Shown here: in pieces, positions 9,373-18,075 of the stretch
Layout: each line of letters begins with the position of its first letter
Numbering within the stretch: position 1 is the first letter of the stretch
DNA from: Pseudomonadota bacterium
GTDB taxonomy: Bacteria; Myxococcota_A; UBA796; SXON01
Assembly: GCA_030684355.1 (NCBI GenBank)
Contig: JAUXTN010000150.1
Location: 1 to 53,136 of the forward strand
Length of the DNA: 53,136 nt
Reading direction: 5' to 3'
Program-made: the position numbers and the translations under genes
Notes under the pieces: model-generated
Told to the model about the DNA's origin: nothing
What the model saw: only the letters and a program-made list of their open reading frames with translations
Databases searched by the model: none

Positions 9373-10638
9373 CTACGCGGCGATCCCGGGCTTGCGCGCG
9401 AGCGCCTCGCTCCACTTGATGCGGCCGGTGAGCTGCATGAGCGCGAAGAGCGTCACGATGCCGAGCACCGTGATGGTGAGCCCCGTGAACCCGTCCCAGA
9501 AGTGGGCCAGCGCGAAGCCGACCTGGTAGAGCAGCTGGGCCACGCCCGCCTCGACGAACGCGAACCGGTTCCCGACGGCGAGGCGCAGGTACGAGACCAC
9601 GAGGCCGACGCTCACGACGCTCGCGAGGGCGAAGGTGGCCTCGACCGGGAGCTGGTCCGCCGTGTAGGCGAAGAGGAGCTGGAAGGCGAAGAACGCCGCC
9701 GCGATGAACACGTAGTTGATCGGGTGGAGCTCGACCCCGCGGAGGAGGCCGAGGGCGTAGATCCAGAGGAAGAACAAGGCGAGGGAGAACGGGGCCGAGA
9801 AGGAGAGGTCGGCGGCGAGCTCGCCGGGCTGCACCCGCTCCGGCATCACCATGCCGATGCCGTAGCCGCTCACCAGGCTCGCGTAGCTCCACTCGAGCGT
9901 CCAGCCGCCGTCCGTCGCGGTCTTGGTGCGCGGCGAGGTCGTCATGCGCGGGTAGTCGATGCGCTTGAAGTCGGTGTGCATGACGAGCGCGAAGTCATCC
10001 ACGCGGCCGACGCCCTGGGTGGGCCGGAACACCCACTCGCGCATGCCGCGGCTCTTGTAGGCGACATCGAGCGTCACCACCTGCCCGGGCGCGACCGGGA
10101 GCACCCACTGGAGCGAGCCGCCCTGGGGCCGGATCTCGGCGGTGCGGTCCACCCCGTCGACCACGAAGCGGAAGTCGTCGTAGAGGCCCTGCTGGTCGGG
10201 GAACGCGAAGGCGATGCGCAGATCGCGGGCGGGGCCGGCGTGGGTGTAGGTCCAGTTGCCGGTGAACGCCACGTCGTAGAGCGGGTACCAGAGCAGGCCC
10301 TTGCGGCGCTGGTCGAGGTGGAGGTCGACGTCGACGCGCGTGCGGGAGGGGTCGACCACGCGGTTCTGCTGCACGCGCTCGACCTTCTGGACGACGGAGA
10401 CGAGGCCGGTGCGCGGGTCGGTCACCTCCTCCTTCGACGGCACGTCGATGACCCACTCCTCCGTGAACGTGGGCGCGTCCTGCGTCTGGAGGCTGCCCCA
10501 GAGGTCGGAGACCCGCCCGTCGAGCTCCATCGACTGGCCCTGGGTGCGGGAGGTGACGATCCCGCCGAGCACGATCCACGCGGCGACGGTGGTGAGGAAG
10601 ACGACGAAGATGCCAAGCAGGCGGAGGACGGGGTGCAC
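9373..10638 (-). CDS. CreD-like inner-membrane protein
   Basis: 421 residues from a GTG start. One N-terminal membrane segment (about 8-28, GIFVVFLTTVAAWIVLGGIV) is followed by a large, beta-rich, probably periplasmic region (about 30-285). The C-terminus has about five membrane helices (about 289-405, such as FSLALFFLWIYALGLL, YVFIAAAFFAFQLLFAY, FALASVVSVGLVVSYL). This topology and the length match the CreD family (E. coli CreD about 450 residues), and the end of the periplasmic part reads like the family (WTLEWSYASLVSGYGIG). CreD proteins are linked to envelope stress and beta-lactam response, but their biochemistry is unknown. No CreBC-type two-component pair is visible nearby. The assignment rests on topology and overall resemblance. 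Confidence 0.6.
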   Translation of the reverse strand: MHPVLRLLGIFVVFLTTVAAWIVLGGIVTSRTQGQSMELDGRVSDLWGSLQTQDAPTFTEEWVIDVPSKEEVTDPRTGLVSVVQKVERVQQNRVVDPSRTRVDVDLHLDQRRKGLLWYPLYDVAFTGNWTYTHAGPARDLRIAFAFPDQQGLYDDFRFVVDGVDRTAEIRPQGGSLQWVLPVAPGQVVTLDVAYKSRGMREWVFRPTQGVGRVDDFALVMHTDFKRIDYPRMTTSPRTKTATDGGWTLEWSYASLVSGYGIGMVMPERVQPGELAADLSFSAPFSLALFFLWIYALGLLRGVELHPINYVFIAAAFFAFQLLFAYTADQLPVEATFALASVVSVGLVVSYLRLAVGNRFAFVEAGVAQLLYQVGFALAHFWDGFTGLTITVLGIVTLFALMQLTGRIKWSEALARKPGIAA

Positions 10639-10763
10639 GCAAACCTCGGGTTCGTCGGCAACGTAGGCGGCGGGCGTGCGGAGGCCGGCGCGTCGGCGTG
10701 GCGGGCGGGGGGCGGGTTTGTGCAGGGGGTGTGCAGGGGCGGGGCCAGGGCGAACGCGCGCGC

Positions 10764-12242
10764 TCAGTCGCCGGTCGCCCCGAGCAGGGCCGGCACCAGC
10801 CGGGTGAGCGACGGGCCCCCGGGCGCGAGGGCCCCCGCCGTCGCGAGCGCGCGGGTAGGATCCCCGCCCTCGAGCCGCTCCAGCGCGGCGAGGAGGAGCC
10901 AGGCGTGGGCGTCGCCGGGGTGGGCGACGACGAGGGCCTGGACGGCGGCCCGCCCGGCTCCTCGATCGTCAACCAGGAGCCGCACGCTGGCGCGGAGCAC
11001 GTGGAGCGGAGCGTCGTCGGGGAAGAGCGCTTGACCGAGCGCGGCGAACGTTGCCGCGGCTTCGAGGATCCCGGCGTTCAGCGCTTCGACGGTCGCGAGC
11101 GCGTAGGGGCGTGGGCCATGGGCGGCGCCGATCGCCCCGAGGGCGTGGGCGACGTGGACGGCGCGGCCTTGGGCCAGGAGGGCACGCACCCCGAGCGCCC
11201 ACGCGGCGGGATCGTCGGGGCGCCAGCCGTGGAGGGGGTCGTGATTGCGCGCGGATGGGAGCGCACGGCATCGTGACGCAGCGCGTACCTGCGCCTCATC
11301 GGCTTGCAGCTCATAGGCGCGCTCGCGGGTGCGTGCTCCCAACTCGGCGCAAAGTGCGGCGAGCGCGCGCCATGCTTCCGGGGAGTCGGCGGCGGCCAGG
11401 AGGCGGCCTGCCACCGCGGCGAGCGCGTGGCGATCGAGCTCCTGGGAGAGGGCAAGCGTGACGAGCCGTCGAGGATCGCGAAAAAAAAGGTCCGCCCATC
11501 GGGTTCGGGACCAGGCCGCGACGCCGAGGTGCAGCGGCGAGAGCGACGCGGGTGCGTCCTGCTCGACACCCAAGGCGGCAAGCACCTCGTTGGCGGACGA
11601 AGGGCGGCTGCTCGGATCGGGCGCGCAGAGGGCCTCCAGCAGCGCGCGAAGGTCGTCCGAAACGGCACTGGCGCACCACTCCACCGTCCGGCCAAGCGAG
11701 TAGAGGTCCGCGCGGGCGTCCTCCTGGCCGATGCGCGTCTCGGGGGCGCGAAACCGGCGCTTGCCCACCCGTCCGGGGGCGCCGACACCGCGGATCAGGG
11801 CAAGGTCGAGGTCCACGAAGGCGAAGCCCGCGCCGTCGTAGAGCACGTTTCCGGGGTGGAGGTCCCGGTGGAGCACGTCGTGGGCGTGGAGGCGCGCCAG
11901 GAAGGCGGCGCCCGCGGCGAGGAGCGCGCGCGCGTCGACAGCGCCGCGCTCGACCGCGAGCCCGGGGTGACGACGGAGGATCAGCCACGGCCCCGCCGCA
12001 TCGACACCCGAGCCCAGGACCTCGTCGCCGGCGACGCGGGCCCACGCCGCTGCCTCGTGAAGGAGCGCGGGAACGTAGGGAGGGACCAGGCCCCGTGCTC
12101 CAAAGAACGCGGAGGTAGGGTCGTGCCAGGGGGCCCCGTCGGTGACGCGCTTGAGGATCGCCGGGACATCGCCCACGGTGCCGCGGAGGACGGGGGCCGC
12201 GCCGCTCCGCACGATCTGTTCGCGCGCGAAGGTGCCGATCAT
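10764..12242 (-). CDS. Degenerate protein-kinase-like domain with TPR-like C-terminus
   Basis: 492 residues. The ATG overlaps the stop of the upstream lipoprotein gene by 4 nt (ATGA), which fixes the start. The N-terminal part (about 1-235) is a kinase fold: a possible lysine K31 (AILKRV), HRDLHPGN (125-132, an intact catalytic-loop pattern of the HRDxxxxN type), FVDLDLAL in place of DFG (DLD at 144-146), and a RAPET segment resembling the APE motif. No Gly-rich loop is recognisable. Residues about 240-492 are helical, Ala/Leu-rich and TPR-like. It may be an active atypical kinase, since HRD, N and the metal-binding Asp are present, or a pseudokinase. It is the third gene of an operon with an Ala/Gly-rich protein and a lipoprotein. 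Confidence 0.75.
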   Translation of the reverse strand: MIGTFAREQIVRSGAAPVLRGTVGDVPAILKRVTDGAPWHDPTSAFFGARGLVPPYVPALLHEAAAWARVAGDEVLGSGVDAAGPWLILRRHPGLAVERGAVDARALLAAGAAFLARLHAHDVLHRDLHPGNVLYDGAGFAFVDLDLALIRGVGAPGRVGKRRFRAPETRIGQEDARADLYSLGRTVEWCASAVSDDLRALLEALCAPDPSSRPSSANEVLAALGVEQDAPASLSPLHLGVAAWSRTRWADLFFRDPRRLVTLALSQELDRHALAAVAGRLLAAADSPEAWRALAALCAELGARTRERAYELQADEAQVRAASRCRALPSARNHDPLHGWRPDDPAAWALGVRALLAQGRAVHVAHALGAIGAAHGPRPYALATVEALNAGILEAAATFAALGQALFPDDAPLHVLRASVRLLVDDRGAGRAAVQALVVAHPGDAHAWLLLAALERLEGGDPTRALATAGALAPGGPSLTRLVPALLGATGD

Positions 12243-12757
12243 GGCGTCGGCGCGGGCCCGCTGGTGGCCTCGACCTTGCGGAGGATGCGCTCGGCGCGTT
12301 CGGGGTTGAGGTGGGAGAGGCGGGCGACGCTGATCCGGACATCGCAGGGCTCGGCTCCGCCGAAGCCCGAGAGGAAGTCGGCGTCCACCGAGGGATCGAC
12401 ACCGCGAAGGTAACGGTCGACCACCCCGTCGATCGCAGCCTGCTCGCGAAAACCGAGGAGACAAGCCGCGAGCCGACGCTGGACCGCGGCGTCTTGCTCG
12501 ACGGCCAGCGCCGCGACGAACACCGGAATGCTGCGGGGGTCGCGGGCGAACCGGATGGTCCCGGCGAGGTCCTCGCGCATCCGCGGATCGGCTTCCGTCA
12601 GCAGCATGCGCTCAAGCTCCTCGCGACGGGCGAGCAGCTCAACACCGTCGAGGCGTACGATCTCCATCCGACGCTCGTAGGCGAGCGCCTCCAGGGAAGG
12701 CGGCTCCGGCTCGGGGGTGGCGAGGAAGCATCCCGCCAGGAGAAGGAGCTCAACCAT
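12239..12757 (-). CDS. Small HEAT-like lipoprotein
   Basis: 172 residues. A very short signal sequence, MVELLLLAGC, places a lipobox Cys at residue 10, so the protein is predicted to be lipid-anchored. The rest is helical and Arg/Glu-rich with HEAT-like spacing (LTEADPRMREDLAGTIRFARDP, then AALAVEQDAAVQRRLAACLLG). No enzymatic motif is visible. Its start overlaps the upstream gene by 8 nt and its stop overlaps the kinase-like gene by 4 nt, so the three are almost certainly cotranscribed and probably act together. A binding-partner or immunity-like role for the upstream protein is possible but only inferred. Confidence 0.75.
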   Translation of the reverse strand: MVELLLLAGCFLATPEPEPPSLEALAYERRMEIVRLDGVELLARREELERMLLTEADPRMREDLAGTIRFARDPRSIPVFVAALAVEQDAAVQRRLAACLLGFREQAAIDGVVDRYLRGVDPSVDADFLSGFGGAEPCDVRISVARLSHLNPERAERILRKVEATSGPAPTP

Positions 12758-13919
12758 CGAGATTCACCCCCAGCGCCGCGAGGCTCTTCGGCTTGATGTC
12801 GTCCTCCAGGGAGCGCTCCATCCCTTCGTCGATGAGGTCGAGGCGGCCCAACGGACCGAGCGCTGCCCAATCCTCGTCGGGGATCTCTTCGCCGGCCGCC
12901 CGGTTTGCAAGCCAACGCGTTCCTCCCTCCCCGCTCTCGTTCCACCGCCGGCCTCCCTCGTTCTCCCCGATGCGCAGGCCCGCGCCCTGTACGGTCATGC
13001 TCACCCCGAGCTCGCCGATCGGCCGCGCCGCAAGCGAGCCCCGCAAGGCCTCGTTCAGGCCCTCCATCTCGGCGTCCACGACATCCAGGCTGTCGGTTCC
13101 ATCGGAGAGGGCGACCCGGACGCCGAGGACGCCCTTCGCGCTCGTGTCCCCCACCTGCTCCTCGAGATCCACGCCCGTGCCCTTGCCTCGTCCGCTCGCC
13201 GTGCCGAGGTCCGCCCGGGCGAGGAAGTTGCACCAGGAGGCCAGGGTGGCTTCGCGCTGGCGCGCTGCCGCGACCTCGCTGCCCGCCTCGAACGCGCGGA
13301 CGAGCGCGAAGGCCAGGGAGAGGGGATCAGCGCTTTCACGGATCCGATCCCGCACGTTCAAGATGAGATCGTCTTGGTCCGCATCCCGTAATTTCTTGAA
13401 CGCGTCCTCCTGGGTGCGGAAGAACTGGTCTTTCGTGTTCGTGGCCGGCGAGGGCGACCCAAAGGCCGCTCCGAGGGCCGCGCTCAACCCCTCCTCGGTG
13501 CTGACCTTCACCATTTCCGTGACGATTGCCCCGGTTGCGGCGGACGCGGTCGCCATTGCGGCGCCGGCCGCCCCCGCCGCGAACGCGCCTGCGACCGCCG
13601 TCCCGATCCCGGCGGTGGCGGCCGAGAGCGCGATCAACCCGACTGCCAGCCCGATTTCCTGCCAGGCCGGTGGGAGGTCGACCTCGTCGACATCCTCTCC
13701 GACGCGAAAGACCTCCGTGCCCCGATCATCTAGGATCGAATACAATTTCGCGTCCAGCAAGTCGAACACGTCCGCGAGCGCGGTCGGATCCGAGAGGCAG
13801 AGCCCCTCCACCGCCGCCTGGTTCCCCCGCGGCTGCGACACCGCGACCGCCGCGGAGGGAGCCGCCACCGCGGGCGACGTCGTAGCCGCCTGCTCGTTCG
13901 AATACGCCGAACCCGCCAC
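12750..13919 (-). CDS. Unknown protein with Ala/Gly-rich hydrophobic segment (possible cargo/effector)
   Basis: 389 residues from GTG 13919, with AGGGG about 7 nt upstream. Not recognised as a known family. There is no signal peptide. Residues 1-30 are a low-complexity Ser/Ala/Pro leader, then QPRGNQAAVEGL (29-40), reminiscent of the GN-A-A-L motif near the N-terminus of some proteins linked to extracellular contractile injection systems (from memory only). Residues about 89-135 form a long Ala/Gly/Ile-rich hydrophobic stretch that could span or insert into a membrane. The C-terminal two thirds are soluble and acidic. It is first gene of a three-gene operon. The gene has AT-richer patches (about 53 percent G+C at 13381-13440 by my count), unlike its neighbours. 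Confidence 0.7.
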   Translation of the reverse strand: MAGSAYSNEQAATTSPAVAAPSAAVAVSQPRGNQAAVEGLCLSDPTALADVFDLLDAKLYSILDDRGTEVFRVGEDVDEVDLPPAWQEIGLAVGLIALSAATAGIGTAVAGAFAAGAAGAAMATASAATGAIVTEMVKVSTEEGLSAALGAAFGSPSPATNTKDQFFRTQEDAFKKLRDADQDDLILNVRDRIRESADPLSLAFALVRAFEAGSEVAAARQREATLASWCNFLARADLGTASGRGKGTGVDLEEQVGDTSAKGVLGVRVALSDGTDSLDVVDAEMEGLNEALRGSLAARPIGELGVSMTVQGAGLRIGENEGGRRWNESGEGGTRWLANRAAGEEIPDEDWAALGPLGRLDLIDEGMERSLEDDIKPKSLAALGVNLDG

Positions 13920-14340
13920 GTCACACCCCTGCTTTCGGGGAGCCTACGCCGCCGGTTTCACCCGCGCAAAAACTTGCGTGCGATAGGAATTGCAAGAGGC
14001 AAACGAATATTTGCTCAGGCCGTTTCTCATCGTGATTCGTACATGCTCGCCGGACCGTCTCCTCACCTGGACCCCACCGTGCCGATCGTCCCCGCGCCAG
14101 GCGACCGGAGCGCGGGCGCCCGTCCGCGGGCGACCGGTCCCCGCCGCCTCGGCGGGACCGAGGCCAACGGCCGAGCGCGGAGGGGGCCGACCCGGGCGTC
14201 CTCGCCCGGGGGGCGCCCCGACCTCACGCTCCCGCCCGAGCCCGACCCGTGGGCGCGGTCACCGCCGGTCGCGAGGACAGGGCGCGTGCGTTGACACCCG
14301 GCCGCCCCCGGCGCTAGCCTGCGCCCCGGTCGGAGTTCCC
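13920..14340. other. 421-bp divergent intergenic region
   Basis: It lies between the minus-strand operon starting at 13919 and the plus-strand PilZ gene at 14341. The stretch about 13965-14045 is clearly AT-rich for this genome and is the likely promoter area for the minus-strand operon, but I could not pick convincing -35/-10 boxes. The part about 14060-14330 is very GC-rich, with no believable codon pattern or start; I see no gene, RNA or repeat in it. Confidence 0.5.
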
Positions 14341-14775
14341 ATGCAGAGCCTGCGCCCCCAAGACCAGCGCTCGGTGCCGCGGGCCCACGGCACCCTCCTG
14401 CTCCGCTACCACCGCGCCCCGGACGGCGAGGACGACCTCCCCGCCTGGCTCGCCGGGGGCCCGCCGCGGGGCGTCGAGCGCTCGCCCGACCCGACGATGA
14501 ACTTCAGCGAAGCCGGCATCGCGTTCGACGACATGCCCGCCTGCGCCGACGGCGACGTGCTGCTCCTGGAGCTCGGCATCCCCGGCGAGGCCCCCCGGTG
14601 GCGCGGCGCCGCGCGCGTGCTCCGCGTCTCCCCGATCCCCATCGACGAGCGGGACGACTTCGTGGCGGCCACCCATCGGGTCGCCGTCATGCTGATCGCG
14701 CTGCCTGACGAGGGGTCGCGCGCGCTCCGGGACTACACGGCCCGCACGCGGCAGGCTAACGGTCCCGACCGGTAG
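14341..14775 (+). CDS. PilZ-domain protein (c-di-GMP receptor)
   Basis: 144 residues, the size of a stand-alone PilZ domain. ATG 14341 is preceded by CGGAG with 5-nt spacing. Both c-di-GMP signatures are present: RxxxR (R10-SVP-R14) and NxSxxG (NFSEAG, 54-59), followed by beta strands (VLLLELGIP, GAARVLRVSP) typical of the barrel. Family knowledge: PilZ proteins bind c-di-GMP and change partner activity in motility, secretion or polymer export. It is first in a run with a rhodanese-like protein (23 nt downstream) and an Slt-type lytic transglycosylase, so it could couple c-di-GMP to cell-wall remodelling; that link is inference from order only. Confidence 0.85.
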   Translation: MQSLRPQDQRSVPRAHGTLLLRYHRAPDGEDDLPAWLAGGPPRGVERSPDPTMNFSEAGIAFDDMPACADGDVLLLELGIPGEAPRWRGAARVLRVSPIPIDERDDFVAATHRVAVMLIALPDEGSRALRDYTARTRQANGPDR

Positions 14776-14798
14776 CCTGACGACCAGGAGCGCCCCCG

Positions 14799-15461
14799 AT
14801 GATCCGCGATCGCATCAAGAACACCGCCAAGAAGGCCGCCCTGAAGTTCTTCGGCATGGAATGGGACGCGAGCGAGCGCCCCGTCGACCATGGGAAGGGG
14901 GTCGCCTCCACCGCCTCGTTCGACCCGAGCCTCATCCCGCGCGTGGTCGATGGCTCGGGGGACACCCCGGGGCCGAAGCACCGCGAGGACATCGGCCGCA
15001 CCTGGCTCGCGTCGCAGGTGATCAGCAACGTGTCGCCGTACCTCATCGACATCCGGCACCCCAACGAGTGCGCGGGCGGCCTCATCCAGGGCGCCAGGCT
15101 CCTCCCGGGGAACCAGGTGAAGCAGCGCCTCGACCTCCTGCCCGAGAAGGAGATGCGCGTCACCGTGTACGACCAGGTCGGCAGTGACGACGCCTCCGCG
15201 CTCGCCGAGTGGCTCCGCGAGCAGGGCTGGCACCTCGCGCGGCGCCTGCGCGGCGGGTACGCCGAGTGGATCGAGCACAGCGAGCCCATCACCGTGCCCG
15301 CGCCGCCGGACGGCGCCCGGTACATGGTCGGCCAGCAGGTCGAGCGCACGGGCGGCGGGCGGTTCTGGGTGCAGGAGGCCCTCCCCGGCGCGATCTACAC
15401 GTTGTGGTCGGAGAACGGCACGTTCACCACCGGGGTTCGCGAGGATGAGCTTCGTCGTTAG
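14799..15461 (+). CDS. Rhodanese-like protein lacking the catalytic cysteine
   Basis: 220 residues from ATG 14799, with AGGAG 8 nt upstream. The rhodanese fold is recognisable at residues about 68-160: YLIDIRHPNECAGGLIQGARLLPG matches the 'DvR...E...GhI.gA..iP' core, and the end matches 'GW.l.RRLRGGYAEW'. Where active rhodaneses have Cys after the central strand (vvYC..G), this protein has VYDQVGS, with Asp at 125, so sulfur transfer is unlikely. The positively charged N-terminus and a beta-rich C-terminal extension (about 165-220) have no recognised function. It overlaps the Slt gene by 17 nt, which argues for translational coupling. It is probably a regulatory or binding module. Confidence 0.75.
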   Translation: MIRDRIKNTAKKAALKFFGMEWDASERPVDHGKGVASTASFDPSLIPRVVDGSGDTPGPKHREDIGRTWLASQVISNVSPYLIDIRHPNECAGGLIQGARLLPGNQVKQRLDLLPEKEMRVTVYDQVGSDDASALAEWLREQGWHLARRLRGGYAEWIEHSEPITVPAPPDGARYMVGQQVERTGGGRFWVQEALPGAIYTLWSENGTFTTGVREDELRR

Positions 15462-18030
15462 CCTGCTCGGGTTCGCGCTCGCGGCGGACCCTGGCACTGT
15501 GAGCCCCGGGGTGCCCGCGACGTCGGGCCTCCCCGGCATGGTGCTCCCCTCGGCGCCCCCGGTGCCGCCGGGCCGCGTCGCGCCCCTGCCGTCGGACCTC
15601 CTCGGGGCCGCGATCGACCGCCGCACCCAGGGCGACAACCGCGCGGCCGCCTGGTACTACGAGGGCTGGCTCAACCAGAAGGGCGGTACGTCGCGCACCC
15701 GCGCGGCCGTCCAGCTCGCGTTGGGCCTCACGTGGCTCGATCTCGACGAGCCCAACCTCGCGAGCGCCCTCTTCTCGAAGGTCCGCGCGAGCGGCACGCC
15801 CGTCGCGCCGTGGGGCGCCTGGTACGAGGCCTACGCCGACCACCTCCGCGGCCGCCACAGCGTCGCCGCCCGCGAGTGCCAGGCCTACCGCACCGCGTGG
15901 CCCGACGGCGAGCACGCCGACGAGTGCCTCGTCCTCATCGGGGACGCCTGGGTGGCCGCCGGCGAGCGCGGGCCCGCCATCGCGTCGTACAACGCCTACC
16001 TGGAGAAGCACCCGGACACCCCGCGCGAAGAGACCCTCCGCCTCGGCATCGCCCTCGCCGTGACGAACGGCAGCGCCGCCCAGGGCATCCCGATGCTCCA
16101 GGACCTCGTCCTCGACCACGCCTACCACTCCACCGGCGAGACCGCCCAGGCGCGCCTCGACGCCCTCGCGAAGGACGGGCTCGTCACGGCCCTGCCCGCC
16201 ACGACGACCACCGAGTGCCGCCTCGCCGCCGAGCGGAAGCGCTGCGGCTACGAGACCGAGGCGTGGCAACGCTTCCAGTCGCTCGCGGCCCGCGCGTCCG
16301 ATGATCCGCAGCTCGCCTCCTGGGTGGAGTCCCAGCAGGAGCGCTTCGCCTGGAGCACGAAGCAGTACGACATCGTCGCGGCACAGCTCGCCGCGCAGTA
16401 CGCGAAGAAGCCCGACGCCGAGACCGCGTGGCAGCGGTACAAGGCGCTCTCCCGCGGCGGGCAGTGGGCGGGCGCGGTGGACCAGCTCGTCGCCGGTCAG
16501 GGTGCGCACGGCGGCAGCAGCCGGTTCCGCTCGGTGAAGGTCGAGGTCGCCCGCGGCCAGCTCCTCGCCGGGCGCTACACCGACGCCGTCACGACGTTCA
16601 CCGAGCTCGGTCGCAGCGGCGGGGCGTTCGGCAAGGAGGCGAAGTGGCTCGCCGCCTACGCCGCCTTCCGCGCGGGCACGCTCGACGACGCCCTCGTCCG
16701 CCTCGACGCCGTGGTCGCGAGCGGCGCCGACGAGGCCATGGCCGCCCGCTACTACCGGTCCCGCACGCTCGACGCCCTGGGCCGCGGCGCCGAGGCCGAG
16801 GCCGAGCGCGAGGCCATCCGCGCCCGGGAGCCGATGAGCTGGTACGCGGCGCTGACCCGCGGCATCGGCAACGGCGGCCCCGAGGCGTGGACCAGCCGCA
16901 ACGGCCGCTGGCCCGGCCTCCCCTCGCCCACCCTCCCGGCGTTGAAGCGCGTCGGCACCGGTGGCGTGCCCGTCGCCGTCCTCGCGGCCGTCGCCCCCCC
17001 GAAGGACCCCACCCGCGCCGTCGACTGGTCCGCCCTCGCCTGGAACAGCGCGCCCGGCGCCTCCCTGGTCGCGGGTGCCGGCGTGCCCGCCGTCCCCCTC
17101 CCCGCCGACGTCGTCACGCCGCCGCGCTACGACGCCCGCCCCGACGCCTACCGGCCGAGCTTCCTCTACGATCCCGCGGAAGGCGACAAGCTGCTCGCCA
17201 CCCTCGCCGAGGACCACGGCGTCGAGCTCCCCTGGGCCGCCGCCGCCGCGGACCTCGCGCGCGCCGGCGTCTACCGCCACTCCGCTCCGCTCGTCGCCCG
17301 CATGTACGACGCCATCGAGGCCGCCCAGGGCGCGTCGGACCCCACGTCGCTCGCCCTGCGCACGGTCTCGCTCACCGTCCCCGAGTGGCGCAACGTCTTC
17401 CTCTACGTGCGCGACGATCACCACGCGGCGCGCTTCTCGTGGGGCGCGTCCAAGCTCGCCGCCAACGAGGACCAGCGCGTCCAGGCCCTCCGCTACGCCT
17501 TCCCCACCGCCTACGTCGACGCCCTGTACCGCCACGGCTCGGCGTACGGCGTCGATCCGCTCCTGGCGCTCGGGCTGATGCGCCAGGAGAGCGTGTACCG
17601 CCAGTGGGCCCTCTCCCCGGTCGGCGCCATCGGCCTGATGCAGGTCATGCCCCGCACCGGCGCCCGCGTCGCCGCGCTCATGGGCGACCCCCACTACTCG
17701 CCCGAGCAGCTCGAGGATCCCTCCACCAACGTCCGCTACGGCGTCTGGTACCTCTCCCGCCTCCTCGATCGCTTCGGCGGCGCCTTCCCGCTCGCGGTCG
17801 CCTCCTACAACGGCGGCCCTCACAACGTCTCGTCGTGGCTCCGGCCGTGGGGCGCGGACATCCGCGTCGACGACTACGTCGAGCAGATCCCCTACCCCGA
17901 GACCCGCGACTACGTGAAGAAGGTCACGGGGTACTACGCCACCTATCTCGCGCTCTACGGACCTCCCGGGGCGCGCGTGGTGGTGCCGGACAAGGTGCTG
18001 AAGGACGATAGCGCGGTCATCAATTTCTGA
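15445..18030 (+). CDS. Soluble lytic murein transglycosylase (Slt family, GH23)
   Basis: 861 residues. ATG 15445 gives a short signal peptide (MSFVVSLLGFALA-ADP). Residues about 50-550 are a long array of TPR-like helical repeats, the superhelical arm seen in Slt70-type enzymes. The C-terminal SLT domain (about 695-850) starts YGVDPLLALGLMRQES with catalytic Glu715, followed by SPVGAIGLMQVMP, NVRYGVWYLSRLL and AVASYNGGPHNV, all standard GH23 motifs. The enzyme cleaves the MurNAc-GlcNAc bond of peptidoglycan, forming 1,6-anhydro ends, in the periplasm. It overlaps the rhodanese-like gene by 17 nt and lies downstream of the PilZ gene. It is longer than E. coli Slt70 (about 645) because the repeat arm is longer. 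Confidence 0.93.
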   Translation: MSFVVSLLGFALAADPGTVSPGVPATSGLPGMVLPSAPPVPPGRVAPLPSDLLGAAIDRRTQGDNRAAAWYYEGWLNQKGGTSRTRAAVQLALGLTWLDLDEPNLASALFSKVRASGTPVAPWGAWYEAYADHLRGRHSVAARECQAYRTAWPDGEHADECLVLIGDAWVAAGERGPAIASYNAYLEKHPDTPREETLRLGIALAVTNGSAAQGIPMLQDLVLDHAYHSTGETAQARLDALAKDGLVTALPATTTTECRLAAERKRCGYETEAWQRFQSLAARASDDPQLASWVESQQERFAWSTKQYDIVAAQLAAQYAKKPDAETAWQRYKALSRGGQWAGAVDQLVAGQGAHGGSSRFRSVKVEVARGQLLAGRYTDAVTTFTELGRSGGAFGKEAKWLAAYAAFRAGTLDDALVRLDAVVASGADEAMAARYYRSRTLDALGRGAEAEAEREAIRAREPMSWYAALTRGIGNGGPEAWTSRNGRWPGLPSPTLPALKRVGTGGVPVAVLAAVAPPKDPTRAVDWSALAWNSAPGASLVAGAGVPAVPLPADVVTPPRYDARPDAYRPSFLYDPAEGDKLLATLAEDHGVELPWAAAAADLARAGVYRHSAPLVARMYDAIEAAQGASDPTSLALRTVSLTVPEWRNVFLYVRDDHHAARFSWGASKLAANEDQRVQALRYAFPTAYVDALYRHGSAYGVDPLLALGLMRQESVYRQWALSPVGAIGLMQVMPRTGARVAALMGDPHYSPEQLEDPSTNVRYGVWYLSRLLDRFGGAFPLAVASYNGGPHNVSSWLRPWGADIRVDDYVEQIPYPETRDYVKKVTGYYATYLALYGPPGARVVVPDKVLKDDSAVINF

Positions 18031-18075
18031 GGGGGCTTGGGGCGGGGCGTAACGATCGGGTAAGTACGCAACCCA

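Noticed and set aside
13974..14294. Short open frames in the divergent region before the PilZ gene
   Set aside because: No ribosome site, no motif, Pro/Arg-rich composition; the longer of these frames simply runs into the PilZ gene.
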